Notes: generated by a model from the letters alone, not told the origin. Shown: positions 23,402-31,854, numbered from the stretch's first letter. The stretch: 36,290 nucleotides of DNA from an uncultured Acetatifactor sp. (GCA_910585805.1 CAJUFB010000035.1:1-36290); one strand, 5' to 3'. Numbers and translations are program-made.

Positions 23402-25534
23402 ATGGAGGCAATCGATTTTTATAATCCGAAATATTATACGAACAGGGAACTCAGCTGGATTCTTTTTAACCAAAGAGTGCTGAATGAGGCCAGGGATAAA
23501 AATATCCCCCTGTTTGAACGGCTGAAATTTTTAAGTATCACCGCGTCCAATCTGGATGAATTTTTTATGATCAGGGTTGCGTCCTTAAAGGATATGGTGA
23601 ATGCCAGGTACCAGAAACCTGATATCGCCGGCCTGACGCCCCAGGAGCAGCTCGCGCGCCTGGATGTGGCCATACATGAGCTGGTGGATCTGCAGTATTC
23701 CACCTATAATCGTTCGCTTGTGCCCAAACTGAAGCAGAACGGGCTGCAGATTATCGGACGTCATGAGGATCTGTCCAAAAAGGAAGCGGCCTTTGTAGAT
23801 AAATATTTTGAAGAGAATGTGTATCCGGTGCTGACGCCCATGGCTGTGGATTCCTCCAGGCCGTTTCCGCTGGTACGGAATAAGACCTTAAATATAGCAG
23901 CTCTGGTGAAAAAGAAGGAAAGCAGGGGGGAACTGGAATTTGCCACGGTACAGGTACCCGGTGTGCTCAGCCGTATTGTGGAACTTCCGGTGGCAGGAGA
24001 GGAACGGAAGGTCATTCTTCTGGAAGAGATCATAGAGCGGAATATGCATAAGCTGTTCCTGAATTATGACATTGTGTGCGCTTATCCGTTTCGAATTATG
24101 CGAAATGCCGATCTTACCATCGAGGAGGATGAGGCGGCGGACCTGCTGAAGGAAATAGAGAAGCAGCTGAAGAAGCGGCAGTGGGGAGAGGCTATCCGGC
24201 TGGAAGTTGCGGCCCGGTGTGACAAAAGGCTTCTGAAGATCCTGGAGGAAGAACTGGGCATAGAAGATCAGAATCTTTATCCCATTGATGGTCCCCTTGA
24301 CCTGACTGTTCTGATGAAGATGTACGGTCTGGAGGGATTCGACCACCTGAAGGCGGTTAAGTATACGCCTCAGCCGGTACCCCGGCTGCCTCAGGGATGT
24401 ATGATCTTCGATGAAATACGCAGGGGGGATATCCTGCTGCACCATCCCTACCAGACCTTTGAGCCGGTGGTGAATTTTATCCGTCAGGCTGCCAGGGATC
24501 CGGAAGTATTGGCCATCAAGCAGACCCTGTACCGGGTCAGCGGCAATTCGCCCATTATAGCGGCGCTTGCCCAGGCTGCGGAGAACGGCAAGCAGGTGAC
24601 GGTGCTGGTGGAGCTGAAGGCGCGGTTTGACGAGGAGAACAATATCGTCTGGGCGCGGATGCTGGAGAAAGCCGGCTGCCATGTGATCTACGGTCTGGTG
24701 GGGCTGAAGACCCACAGCAAGATTACGCTGGTGGTACGCAGGGAAGAGGATGGTATACGCCGTTACGTTCATCTTGGTACGGGAAATTATAATGATGCCA
24801 CCGCCAAGCTTTACACGGATATCGGTCTGATGACCTGTTCTGAAGCCATCGGAGAGGATGCCACAGCCGTGTTCAACATGCTGTCGGGCTATTCGGAACC
24901 CAGGCTGTGGAATAAACTGACATTGGCGCCTCTGTGGCTGAAGGACAGATTCCGGTACCTTATCAACCGGGAGAAAAAATATGCCATGAACGGCAGGCCT
25001 GCCAGGATCATCGCCAAGATGAATGCCCTGTGCGACCAGGATATCATCGCGGCATTGTATGAGGCATCTGCCGCGGGGGTGAAGATTGACCTGATCGTGC
25101 GCGGCATCTGCTGCCTGAAGACCGGGATCAGGGGGGTCAGCGAGAATATCACCGTGCGCTCCATCGTAGGCGATTTCCTGGAGCATAGCAGGATCTTCTA
25201 TTTTGAGAATGATGAACATTACGAGATTTACTGCGGCAGCGCGGACTGGATGCCCAGGAATCTGGAGCGCCGGGTGGAGATTCTGTTCCCGGTGGACAGG
25301 CCGGAGCTGAAGGAGAAGCTGCTGCATATTCTGCAGAGTCAGCTGAGTGATAATATGAAGGCTTCCGTTCTCCAGGCAAATGGTTCCTATGAGAGGGCAA
25401 ACAAGAGAGGGCGCCTGCCCTTCAATTCCCAGGAGGCCTTCTGTCAGGAGGCTGTGAGTGAAGCCAGGGCATTTTTCGAAGAGGGGGATATGATGACCAG
25501 GACTTTTGTGCCTGAGATGCATCATGAGTCCTGA
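23402..25534 (+). CDS. ppk1: Polyphosphate kinase 1
   Basis: 710 residues, full length. PPK1 reversibly builds polyphosphate from ATP. The N domain starts with the signature NRELSWILFNQRVL. The two phospholipase-D-like catalytic domains contain the autophosphorylated histidine H438 in LKTHSKITLVVR and the second active-site histidine H595 in FLEHSRIFYF. SADWMPRNLERRVE is the conserved C-terminal block. GAGGAG precedes the ATG. It follows ppx closely, so the pair is co-expressed, and maf follows after 48 bp. Poly-P supports stress survival and motility in many bacteria; the local role is not shown by sequence. Confidence 0.96.
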   Translation: MEAIDFYNPKYYTNRELSWILFNQRVLNEARDKNIPLFERLKFLSITASNLDEFFMIRVASLKDMVNARYQKPDIAGLTPQEQLARLDVAIHELVDLQYSTYNRSLVPKLKQNGLQIIGRHEDLSKKEAAFVDKYFEENVYPVLTPMAVDSSRPFPLVRNKTLNIAALVKKKESRGELEFATVQVPGVLSRIVELPVAGEERKVILLEEIIERNMHKLFLNYDIVCAYPFRIMRNADLTIEEDEAADLLKEIEKQLKKRQWGEAIRLEVAARCDKRLLKILEEELGIEDQNLYPIDGPLDLTVLMKMYGLEGFDHLKAVKYTPQPVPRLPQGCMIFDEIRRGDILLHHPYQTFEPVVNFIRQAARDPEVLAIKQTLYRVSGNSPIIAALAQAAENGKQVTVLVELKARFDEENNIVWARMLEKAGCHVIYGLVGLKTHSKITLVVRREEDGIRRYVHLGTGNYNDATAKLYTDIGLMTCSEAIGEDATAVFNMLSGYSEPRLWNKLTLAPLWLKDRFRYLINREKKYAMNGRPARIIAKMNALCDQDIIAALYEASAAGVKIDLIVRGICCLKTGIRGVSENITVRSIVGDFLEHSRIFYFENDEHYEIYCGSADWMPRNLERRVEILFPVDRPELKEKLLHILQSQLSDNMKASVLQANGSYERANKRGRLPFNSQEAFCQEAVSEARAFFEEGDMMTRTFVPEMHHES

Positions 25535-25582
25535 GGCCGGTACTCTGGACGGTTACCGGGAATCAGGGGGAAAGACGATAAA

Positions 25583-26167
25583 ATGAAAATAATACTTGCA
25601 TCGGCATCACCCCGCAGAAGAGAACTGCTGGGGCAGATCGGGATAGGATTTGAAGTAAGGATAAGCAATGTGGAGGAAAGGGTGACAACTGTGGAGCCGG
25701 CAGCGGTGGTGGAAGAATTGTCCAGGCAGAAAGCGGAGGCTGTGTATGCATCGCTGGAAGCAGATGTGGAAGACGTGCTTGTAGTCGGGGCGGATACCGT
25801 TGTGGCCCTGGAGGGACAGATCCTGGGCAAGCCTTCAGATCCGGAGCAGGCTGCGGAAATGCTGCGGCGGCTGGCCGGGAATATCCATGGGGTGTACACG
25901 GGGGTGACACTGTTGTACCGAAGCGGAAGTGGCATGGTCCAGCGCAGGGTTTTTCACGAAAGCACGAAGGTGGAATTCTTTCCCATGACAGAAGAAGAGA
26001 TTCGGCGCTATGTGCAGTCCGGGGAATGTATGGACAAGGCGGGTGCCTACGGGATCCAGGGACTCTTCGCAAGGTATGTGAAAAAGATCGAGGGAGATTA
26101 CAATAACGTGGTGGGGCTTCCTGTGGGCAGGCTTTACCAGGAAGCAAAGGAGTGGCTGAAAAGTTGA
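25583..26167 (+). CDS. maf: Maf-family nucleotide pyrophosphatase
   Basis: 194 residues. Maf proteins hydrolyse non-canonical or excess nucleoside triphosphates (dTTP/UTP in the YhdE group) and affect septation. Motifs: the N-terminal LASASPRRRELL (5-16), the catalytic aspartate D71 in VVGADTVV, the GKPSD loop (82-86), and YTGVTLL near 110. All key residues are present. It sits between ppk1 and a gph-like phosphatase and overlaps the latter by 16 bp, which implies translational coupling. The reason for grouping with polyphosphate genes is unclear; house-cleaning of the nucleotide pool is a reasonable common theme. Confidence 0.94.
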   Translation: MKIILASASPRRRELLGQIGIGFEVRISNVEERVTTVEPAAVVEELSRQKAEAVYASLEADVEDVLVVGADTVVALEGQILGKPSDPEQAAEMLRRLAGNIHGVYTGVTLLYRSGSGMVQRRVFHESTKVEFFPMTEEEIRRYVQSGECMDKAGAYGIQGLFARYVKKIEGDYNNVVGLPVGRLYQEAKEWLKS

Positions 26168-26814
26168 AGAAAGCGGTGATTTTTGATCTGGACGGAACGC
26201 TGTCGGATTCCATTCAGAGTATAAAGTACAGTGGAGATAAGGCCATGGAAGCATTTGGATACGGTCCTTTTTCCGTGGAGCAGTACAAATATTTTGTGGG
26301 TGACGGAGCTGCCAACCTGGTCCGGCGTGCCCTGGAAGCGGGAGGCGACACCAAATTGTCGCATTTTGAGGAGGCGTATGGGCTTTACAGGGAGATTTTC
26401 AAGGAGAACTGTATGTTCAGGGTGCGGCCCTACGAGGGAATCCGGGAGCTTCTGGCAGCACTGAAGGCCCAGGAAGTGAAGATCGCGGTGCTGTCCAACA
26501 AGCCCCATGCCGAGACTGTCAATGTGATAGAGTCCCTGTTCGGAAAGGGCTGTTTCGACGTCATACAGGGGCAGAAGGAGAATGTGGCGATCAAGCCGAA
26601 TCCGGAAGGGGCATTCCGGATCCTGGCCCTGCTTGGGCTGGATACTTCGGAGGTGGTTTATCTGGGAGACACTGCCACCGATATGAAGACGGGCAAAAAC
26701 GCGGGATTTTTCACCGTGGGCGCACTGTGGGGATTCAGGGACAGACAGGAGCTGGAGGAGAACGGAGCCGACGCCATTATATCCCATCCGCTGGAATTGC
26801 TGCGGTATACTTAA
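26152..26814 (+). CDS. gph: HAD-family phosphatase, phosphoglycolate phosphatase-like
   Basis: 220 residues by the GTG start. A haloacid-dehalogenase phosphatase with cap type C1. Motif I is FDLDGTL (nucleophile D12, acid D14), motif II LSNKPH, and motif IV YLGDTATDM. It is closest in pattern to Gph/PpaX: phosphoglycolate or pyrophosphate-type substrates are plausible but not proven. The start is unclear: GTG at 26152 overlaps maf by 16 bp, while a TTG at 26164 overlaps by 4 bp; AAAGGAG at 26145-26151 would better suit the TTG. It is the last gene of the polyphosphate-linked cluster. A short TAAATA-TTCG-TATTTA hairpin follows at 26832-26847. Confidence 0.88.
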   Translation: MAEKLKKAVIFDLDGTLSDSIQSIKYSGDKAMEAFGYGPFSVEQYKYFVGDGAANLVRRALEAGGDTKLSHFEEAYGLYREIFKENCMFRVRPYEGIRELLAALKAQEVKIAVLSNKPHAETVNVIESLFGKGCFDVIQGQKENVAIKPNPEGAFRILALLGLDTSEVVYLGDTATDMKTGKNAGFFTVGALWGFRDRQELEENGADAIISHPLELLRYT

Positions 26815-26868
26815 GAGATTGCGAGAAACCATAAATATTCGTATTTACGCAGCATCTGCCAGGCTGTG

Positions 26869-27062
26869 GGTTACTGTGTAAGTCTTGAATCTTGCCTGCG
26901 GAAACCGCGCAGTCAAAATGAGCTCTCCTGCTCATTTTGCAGGACCGCTGTGCGCCAGCCCCTCTTCCCAAAGGCGACACGCCCTGCGGGTTTGTGTGCA
27001 TCCACGGTAAACCCCGACTTTCATGCGAAGGGGTGCGGCCGGATGCATGGGAGGTTACTGTG
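26869..27062. repeat. Candidate dispersed structured repeat (MITE-like)
   Basis: A 194-bp block bounded by a 10-bp direct repeat, GGTTACTGTG, at 26869-26878 and 27053-27062. Inside lie a perfect 10-bp inverted repeat CAAAATGAGC/GCTCATTTTG with a TCTCCT loop, and a nested pair of stems, TGCATCC/GGATGCA around ACCCC/GGGGT. Its GC-rich sequence differs from the AT-rich flanks. It has no supported coding potential. From memory, similar palindromic sequences recur in intergenic DNA of Lachnospiraceae, but I cannot verify copies here. Flanking repeats may be a target-site duplication. Confidence 0.55.
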
Positions 27063-27105
27063 AAATTGACAGAAAATATGAGGAGAAGTTCGTATATATT
27101 ATATA

Positions 27106-27134
27106 TTGACATAAACGCGTAATCGTATTATTAT
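27106..27134 (+). promoter_or_regulatory. Consensus sigma-A promoter
   Basis: A perfect TTGACA (27106-27111) and TATTAT (27129-27134) are spaced by exactly 17 bp. It should drive the small acidic-protein gene 43 bp downstream. Confidence 0.85.
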
Positions 27135-27176
27135 GTGGGCATAAAGAATACTGAAAGAGAAAGGAGGGTGGAAGAG

Positions 27177-27440
27177 ATGCATCAGTTTGATGATGATGTA
27201 TTGGAATGCTTTCTGGATAACCAGCTTCAGCTTTTCCCTGAGAAGGTAGCTGAGACCCTTGAGGAGGCTGAGAACTTTCTTGAGGAGAGCATGGCAGTGG
27301 TGGTCGATTCTGTCGAAGAGGTGATTGAGTACTTCGAAGACGAGGGGATTGACACAGAGGGAGCCATGGATGAAGAGATTTTGGACGCCGATGAAGTGTT
27401 TGACATCGGCGACGGCAGATATTTGATCGTGGAGGGCTGA
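27177..27440 (+). CDS. Small acidic conserved protein of unknown function (87 residues)
   Basis: Highly acidic protein beginning MHQFDDDVLECFLDNQLQL and ending in the motif GDGRYLIVEG. Predicted helical, no membrane segment. Homologues with the same beginning and end are, from memory, widespread in Lachnospiraceae and sometimes carry a glyoxalase label that the sequence does not support: it lacks the length and metal ligands of that fold. AGGAGG at 27162-27167 fixes the ATG at 27177; an earlier in-frame ATG at 27135 directly follows the -10 box and can be excluded. A consensus promoter and a strong terminator make it a well-expressed single-gene unit. Confidence 0.85.
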   Translation: MHQFDDDVLECFLDNQLQLFPEKVAETLEEAENFLEESMAVVVDSVEEVIEYFEDEGIDTEGAMDEEILDADEVFDIGDGRYLIVEG

Positions 27441-27466
27441 CGGCGCGCAGTGTCCGGGGCCGAGAG

Positions 27467-27562
27467 AAAAGGCTGTTACAGGAAGGAAGTGTATCGGAGG
27501 ATGGAGTTTTTGCGGGAAACTTCGGAGCCGGGATACAGGTTCTTTCCTGTGACAGCTTTTTT
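27467..27562 (+). terminator. Long hairpin terminator between convergent genes
   Basis: The segments 27467-27488 and 27540-27562 pair over about 21 bp, all Watson-Crick or G-U, and end in six Ts (27557-27562). The 51-nt loop itself contains GTATC/GATAC and GTTT/AAAC pairs, so the structure is branched. It ends the small acidic-protein gene and lies just before the stop of the convergent PHP gene. Confidence 0.75.
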
Positions 27563-27576
27563 GATGAATTTACCGG

Positions 27577-28608
27577 TTACTGGCGTGTGACAGCCGGGCA
27601 TGCCTTTCGTATTTCTGCGGCGGCGTTTCTGATATCGTCCAGTAAGGAACAGGGGACGAACAGTTTCCCGTATCCGTTTCCCAGGTCCAGCCCGGGTTTG
27701 TTTTCGCCGTGAAAATCGCTGCCGCCGCTGATTAACAGCCCGTATTTGTCCGCCAGGCGGCGCATCTGGCGCTCTTCGGCCGCGCTGTAGGTGCTGTAGA
27801 TGGCTTCCAGGCCTGTGAGTCCGGCTTCCGTGAGTTCCCTGGTAAGAGTGTCCAGCCGGGTGTCGCTCATATGGTAGAGGACAGGGTGAGCCAGGATGGG
27901 AACGCCTCCGGACTTCAGTACCAGTTCCACAGCCTGCACAGGGGTAATCTTTTCCCGGGGGATATAACAGGAGCAGTGGTCGCCGATATATCGTTCAAAG
28001 GCTTCCGCCATACTTTTGGTATAGCCATGACTCAGCATATATTTTGCATAATGAGCCCTTGTGATGACGGCATCGGGGAATTCTGCCAGCAAATCCTCAT
28101 ACGTGACCGGAATTCCTGCCTCGGTAAGCAGACGGCACATTTTCCGGTTCCGGTTGACCCTGGAGTCCACAAATTCTTTCAGCTGCCTCCGGAAGGAGTC
28201 TTCGTGGTAATTGATAAACAATCCCAGAATATGGACATCCCGCCCCTGGTATTCCGTGGAAAATTCGATGCCGGGTATGACTTCGGGAACCGCAGGGGCT
28301 GCGGCAGAGGGATTTTGGGCATTTGCGGTGCAAGCCTGACCGGCACAGCCTGCGGAATCTGTGTTCCGGCAGGCAGATGAGGAGAACTCCTGTTCGAAAA
28401 TGCCGCTGCAGGCGGCTTCTGAGATCATGTGGTCTGACTGCTTTAATTTTTCCGCATATTGTATGGCCTCATCCAGTCCGTCCACTGTGTCATGGTCCGT
28501 GAGGGCGAAAGCCGTCAGACCTTTTTCTCCTGCGTAATCCACCAGCCGGGAGGGGGAAAAGGTACCGTCGGAGCGGCTGGAGTGTACATGTAGATCAATT
28601 GCCTGCAT
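27577..28608 (-). CDS. PHP-domain phosphoesterase (YciV/TrpH-like)
   Basis: 343 residues. Metal-dependent PHP phosphoesterase with the ligands H7-x-H9 and D14 in DLHVHSSRSDG, H39-D40 in LTDHD, E115 in IPGIEFS, H126 in DVHILG, and the C-terminal GGSDFHG. The family includes E. coli RNase AM/YciV and nucleoside 3',5'-bisphosphate phosphatases. Residues 57-108 form a Ser/Ala/Cys-rich insert not expected in the family, where the chain normally passes directly from the AEKL helix to VIPGIE. The start at 28608 is chosen for AAGGAGG six bases upstream; an ATG at 28629 lacks one. It lies 118 bp downstream of the ABC-F gene and may share its transcript. Confidence 0.88.
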   Translation of the reverse strand: MQAIDLHVHSSRSDGTFSPSRLVDYAGEKGLTAFALTDHDTVDGLDEAIQYAEKLKQSDHMISEAACSGIFEQEFSSSACRNTDSAGCAGQACTANAQNPSAAAPAVPEVIPGIEFSTEYQGRDVHILGLFINYHEDSFRRQLKEFVDSRVNRNRKMCRLLTEAGIPVTYEDLLAEFPDAVITRAHYAKYMLSHGYTKSMAEAFERYIGDHCSCYIPREKITPVQAVELVLKSGGVPILAHPVLYHMSDTRLDTLTRELTEAGLTGLEAIYSTYSAAEERQMRRLADKYGLLISGGSDFHGENKPGLDLGNGYGKLFVPCSLLDDIRNAAAEIRKACPAVTRQ

Positions 28609-28726
28609 AAATTGCCTCCTTATTTTCAAAGAACTGTATCCTGTCGGCGGAAAGGGCGCAGCCTGAATAAGCGCATGGCTTTTCGGCAGGGTGCCGTGAG
28701 ATATGCCGGCGACCAGAAATATTTAC

Positions 28727-30361
28727 TTAATCTTCTTCTTCCTTCTGAGCGGTAAATACGGTACGCTTTCTGGCCATCTCGTCGTTTGCCAGATATTCGT
28801 CGTAAGTAGTGATCTTGTCAACGATCTTCCCGTCCGGCAGAATCTCAATGATGCGGTTGGCCGTGGTCTGGACAAACTGGTGGTCATGGCAGGAGAACAA
28901 TGCCACGCCGGGGAATTTGATCAGCCCGTTGTTCAGAGAGGTGATGGATTCCATGTCCAGGTGGTTGGTGGGTTCGTCAAATACAAGGCAGTTGGCGCCG
29001 CTGATCATCATCTTGGACAGCAGGCAGCGAACCTTTTCGCCTCCGGAGAGTACCTTTACTTTCTTGACGCCGTCTTCCCCGGCGAACAGCATACGGCCCA
29101 GAAAGCCGCGCACATAGGTCACGTCCTTCACGGGCGAATAGCCGGTGAGCCATTCCGCGATGGTCAGGTCATTGTCGAATTCCGCCGTGTTATCCTTGGG
29201 AAAATATGTCTGGGATGTGGTGACGCCCCATTTGTAGCTTCCCTCGTCCGGCTCCAGCTCGCCCATAAGGATCTGGAACAGCGTGGTCTTTGCCAGTTCC
29301 TGTCCGCCCACGAAGGCAATTTTGTCGTCATGTCCCATGATGAAGGACACATCGTCAAGCACTTTTTCTCCGTTTACGGTCTTGGAGATATGCTCTACCG
29401 TGAGCACCTCGTTTCCGATCTCCCGGTCGGGGCGGAAGTCGATATAAGGATATTTCCTGCTGGAAGGCTTCATGGTGTCCAGCTCGATCTTTTCCAGGGC
29501 GCGCTTTCTGGAAGTGGCCTGCTTGGATTTGGAGGCGTTGGCGGAGAAACGGGAGATGAATTCCTGCAGCTCCTTGATCTTTTCCTCTTTCTTCTTATTG
29601 GCTTCCTTCATCTGGCGGATCAGCAGCTGACTGGACTCGTACCAGAAATCATAGTTGCCTGCGTAGAGCTGGATCTTGCCGTAGTCGATATCCGCGGTGT
29701 GAGTGCAGACCTTGTTCAGGAAATAACGGTCATGGGAGACCACAATAACCGTATTTTCGAAATCGATCAGGAAGTTCTCCAGCCATGCGATGGCGTCCAG
29801 GTCCAGGTGGTTGGTGGGCTCGTCCAGCAGAAGGATGTCCGGATTGCCGAACAGGGCCTTGGCCAGGAGCACTTTCACCTTGATGCTGCCGTCCAGTTCT
29901 TTCATGGCGGAATAATGGAATTCCGTGCCTATCCCTAAGCCATTCAGAAGCATGGCGGCATTGGATTCCGCTTCCCACCCGTCCATCTCCGCGAATTCCG
30001 CCTCCAGTTCACTGGCGCGGATGCCGTCTTCATCGGTGAAGTCCTCCTTGGCGTAGATGGCGTCCTTTTCTTTCATAATTTCATACAGGCGCGCATTTCC
30101 CATGATGACCGTATCCATGACAGGGTATTCGTCATATTTGAAATGATCCTGTTCCAGGACGGAGAGACGCTGTCCGGGCGTAATGACGATGTCGCCCCGG
30201 GTGGTTTCCAATTCACCCGATAAAATCCGTAAAAAGGTGGATTTTCCCGCGCCGTTGGCGCCGATGACACCGTAGCAGTTGCCCTCGGTGAATTTGATGT
30301 TCACATCTTCGAATAATGCCTTTTTGCCGATCCGTAAGGTTACATTGTTTACACTGATCAT
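28727..30361 (-). CDS. ABC-F family ATPase (YbiT-type)
   Basis: 544 residues with two fused ABC domains and no membrane segments, the ABC-F plan. These proteins act on the ribosome, as translation factors or antibiotic-protection proteins. Domain 1 has Walker A GANGAGKS (34-41), domain 2 a non-standard GGQELAKT in place of GxxxxGKT, a pattern I recall from the YbiT-like clostridial group. LSGGEKVR and VFDEPTNHLDMES mark domain 2. The charged inter-domain linker (about 225-300) is the ribosome-contacting arm. YbiT likeness suggests a housekeeping role, not drug resistance, but this is inference. Its promoter lies at 30427-30454. Confidence 0.93.
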   Translation of the reverse strand: MISVNNVTLRIGKKALFEDVNIKFTEGNCYGVIGANGAGKSTFLRILSGELETTRGDIVITPGQRLSVLEQDHFKYDEYPVMDTVIMGNARLYEIMKEKDAIYAKEDFTDEDGIRASELEAEFAEMDGWEAESNAAMLLNGLGIGTEFHYSAMKELDGSIKVKVLLAKALFGNPDILLLDEPTNHLDLDAIAWLENFLIDFENTVIVVSHDRYFLNKVCTHTADIDYGKIQLYAGNYDFWYESSQLLIRQMKEANKKKEEKIKELQEFISRFSANASKSKQATSRKRALEKIELDTMKPSSRKYPYIDFRPDREIGNEVLTVEHISKTVNGEKVLDDVSFIMGHDDKIAFVGGQELAKTTLFQILMGELEPDEGSYKWGVTTSQTYFPKDNTAEFDNDLTIAEWLTGYSPVKDVTYVRGFLGRMLFAGEDGVKKVKVLSGGEKVRCLLSKMMISGANCLVFDEPTNHLDMESITSLNNGLIKFPGVALFSCHDHQFVQTTANRIIEILPDGKIVDKITTYDEYLANDEMARKRTVFTAQKEEED

Positions 30362-30426
30362 TTAAAAACCTCATTTCCCGTGCCCGAAAGCGGGTTTAAG
30401 CCCCGCCGGCACCTTATTCTTATACC

Positions 30427-30454
30427 ATTATACACAAAAAGGGGGAATTGGCAA
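30427..30454 (-). promoter_or_regulatory. Promoter of the ABC-F gene
   Basis: On the minus strand TTGCCA (30454-30449) and a perfect TATAAT (30432-30427) are 16 bp apart, about 65 bp before the start codon. Confidence 0.8.
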
Positions 30455-30523
30455 GGGTTACCGGGCGCAAAGGTTTCCTTTTCTTTCGGAAATATTAAGG
30501 CTGCCCGGACTGGCTAAGCGAGG

Positions 30524-30615
30524 GGAGGGTGCCGGGGGAGGTGCTGCCGCCGCCAGAAACTTCGCAGGAAGGCAGATGGAGATTGTGGAGGGTGCCATGG
30601 AGGTGCTGCTGCCGC
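30524..30615. repeat. Two GC-rich direct repeats upstream of the ABC-F gene
   Basis: GGAGGGTGCC followed by GGAGGTGCTGC and GCCGC occurs at about 30524-30553 and again at about 30587-30615, with small differences. The copies lie between the ABC-F promoter and the histidinol phosphatase stop. No coding role is evident. Confidence 0.6.
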
Positions 30616-30638
30616 TCAAGGTTTGAAAGCTGTCTATG

Positions 30639-31478
30639 TCAGAGTCTGTAAAACGCGGGCTTCCGTTTCTCATAGACACAATAATAGCGAAAGCCGCATT
30701 CTCTCAGGACATCTGCCGCCCGGTTAAAATGTGTTCCGATATTTTCAGCGTCGTGGGCGTCGGAGCCCGGGGTGATGATCTCGCCGCCCAGCTCCCGGTA
30801 GCGCTTCAGGATGTCCATGCAGGGATGAAAGTCCCGCATCCCGCTTTTGATGCCTCCGGTGTTCAGCTCGATGCCTTTCCCCCCGGCCAGAAGCAGCTTC
30901 AGGATTTCGTCCAGGATATCCGCGTATGTTTTGTAGCAATAGCCGTCATCCTTTTCCGGCGCGTACCGCACTGCATAGTCCAGGTGGCCGTACACGTCGA
31001 AATCGGAAAAATGCCGTATGTTTTCCAGAGTCGCCTCAAAATATTCCCGCAGAGAGCTTTCCGTGTCACGTCCTTCAAAGAATCCTGGATACCAGGGGTC
31101 TTTCCCATGGCAGATATGGGAGGAGCCGATGATAAAGTCGAAGTCATATGCCCTGGCATAAACCGCATTTTTGCGCGCGACTTCAGGCTGCAGTCCCAGT
31201 TCCACGCCGAAGAGCAGCTTTATCTTATCTGCATATTGTTCTTTTAAGACAGCCAGGGTATACAGGTAGGAATCCGTGTTCAGCAGAAAGGTATCCTCCG
31301 GCAGGTCAGGGTATGGGGGATATTCCAGATCATGATGTTCCGTAAAACACATGGTGTTAAGCCCCCGGGAAATCCCGCTCAGGACCATATCCTCCATGGG
31401 CGTATGGGAGTCCCCTGAATAAGAGGAGTGCAGATGGCAGTCTGCTGTAATTGTCTGTAAAATTCTCTCGGGTTTCAT
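30639..31478 (-). CDS. hisJ: Histidinol-phosphatase, PHP (HisJ/HisK) type
   Basis: 279 residues. PHP-family enzyme expected to dephosphorylate histidinol phosphate. Metal ligands appear as DCHLHSSYSGDS, FTEHHD, FGVELGLQPE, IIGSSH, GHLDYAVRY and GSDAHD, the full HisJ-type set. The ATG at 31478 is preceded by AAGGAG; in-frame starts at 31496 and 31580 lack a ribosome site, and the latter nearly coincides with the predicted transcription start. With hisH and hisF in the same window a role in histidine synthesis is credible, though the gene is 20 kb away and the wider PHP family includes other phosphatases. A minus-strand promoter lies at 31593-31621. Confidence 0.88.
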   Translation of the reverse strand: MKPERILQTITADCHLHSSYSGDSHTPMEDMVLSGISRGLNTMCFTEHHDLEYPPYPDLPEDTFLLNTDSYLYTLAVLKEQYADKIKLLFGVELGLQPEVARKNAVYARAYDFDFIIGSSHICHGKDPWYPGFFEGRDTESSLREYFEATLENIRHFSDFDVYGHLDYAVRYAPEKDDGYCYKTYADILDEILKLLLAGGKGIELNTGGIKSGMRDFHPCMDILKRYRELGGEIITPGSDAHDAENIGTHFNRAADVLRECGFRYYCVYEKRKPAFYRL

Positions 31479-31592
31479 ATACCGCTCCTTTTTCATGAAA
31501 ACGAACAAAAGTTTGGATTGTGCCGGGTATTTGCCACAGCTTTCACAGGTAACGGTTCCTGCTTTTCGGCTCCGGATCATAAATCCCGCCCC

Positions 31593-31621
31593 ATTATAAC
31601 AGATATCGTTTCTTTTTGAAA
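31593..31621 (-). promoter_or_regulatory. Promoter of the histidinol-phosphatase gene
   Basis: On the minus strand a perfect TATAAT (31598-31593) preceded by TGT (extended -10) lies 17 bp after a weak TTTCAA (31621-31616). The rest of 31622-31790 holds no gene; it has only small hairpins such as CGTTTC/GAAACG near 31608-31624. Confidence 0.65.
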
Positions 31622-31793
31622 CGGTTATTTTCGGATAAAGGGTTTCTGCCGCAGCAGGCAGACGTAACAGTTCAGACAGAGCACCGAAACGGTTACGGCA
31701 GATCTATGAGTGTGAGTATATATTATGAAAAGGGCTAATTCTAAACAATCTGTAAAATTTCCGAAAAGTTGGCAATTATTTTTCATTTACATC

Positions 31794-31822
31794 TTGAATT
31801 ATCATGAGAAATTGGGTAAAAT
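31794..31822 (+). promoter_or_regulatory. Promoter of gap
   Basis: TTGAAT (31794-31799) and TAAAAT (31817-31822) are spaced by exactly 17 bp. The leader would be about 85 nt. Confidence 0.8.
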
Positions 31823-31854
31823 ATCCTTGTTGATAAATGTTTGACAATCTGGCA

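Noticed and set aside
23888..25525. 545-codon minus-strand frame opposite ppk1
   Set aside because: It is the antisense shadow of a well-conserved gene and shows no protein family features.
28703..29938. 411-codon plus-strand frame opposite the ABC-F gene
   Set aside because: Antisense shadow; the minus-strand ABC-F protein has complete motifs.
31478..31580. 34-residue N-terminal extension of the histidinol phosphatase (with a CxxC motif)
   Set aside because: It begins almost at the predicted transcription start and lacks a ribosome site; AAGGAG serves the ATG at 31478.
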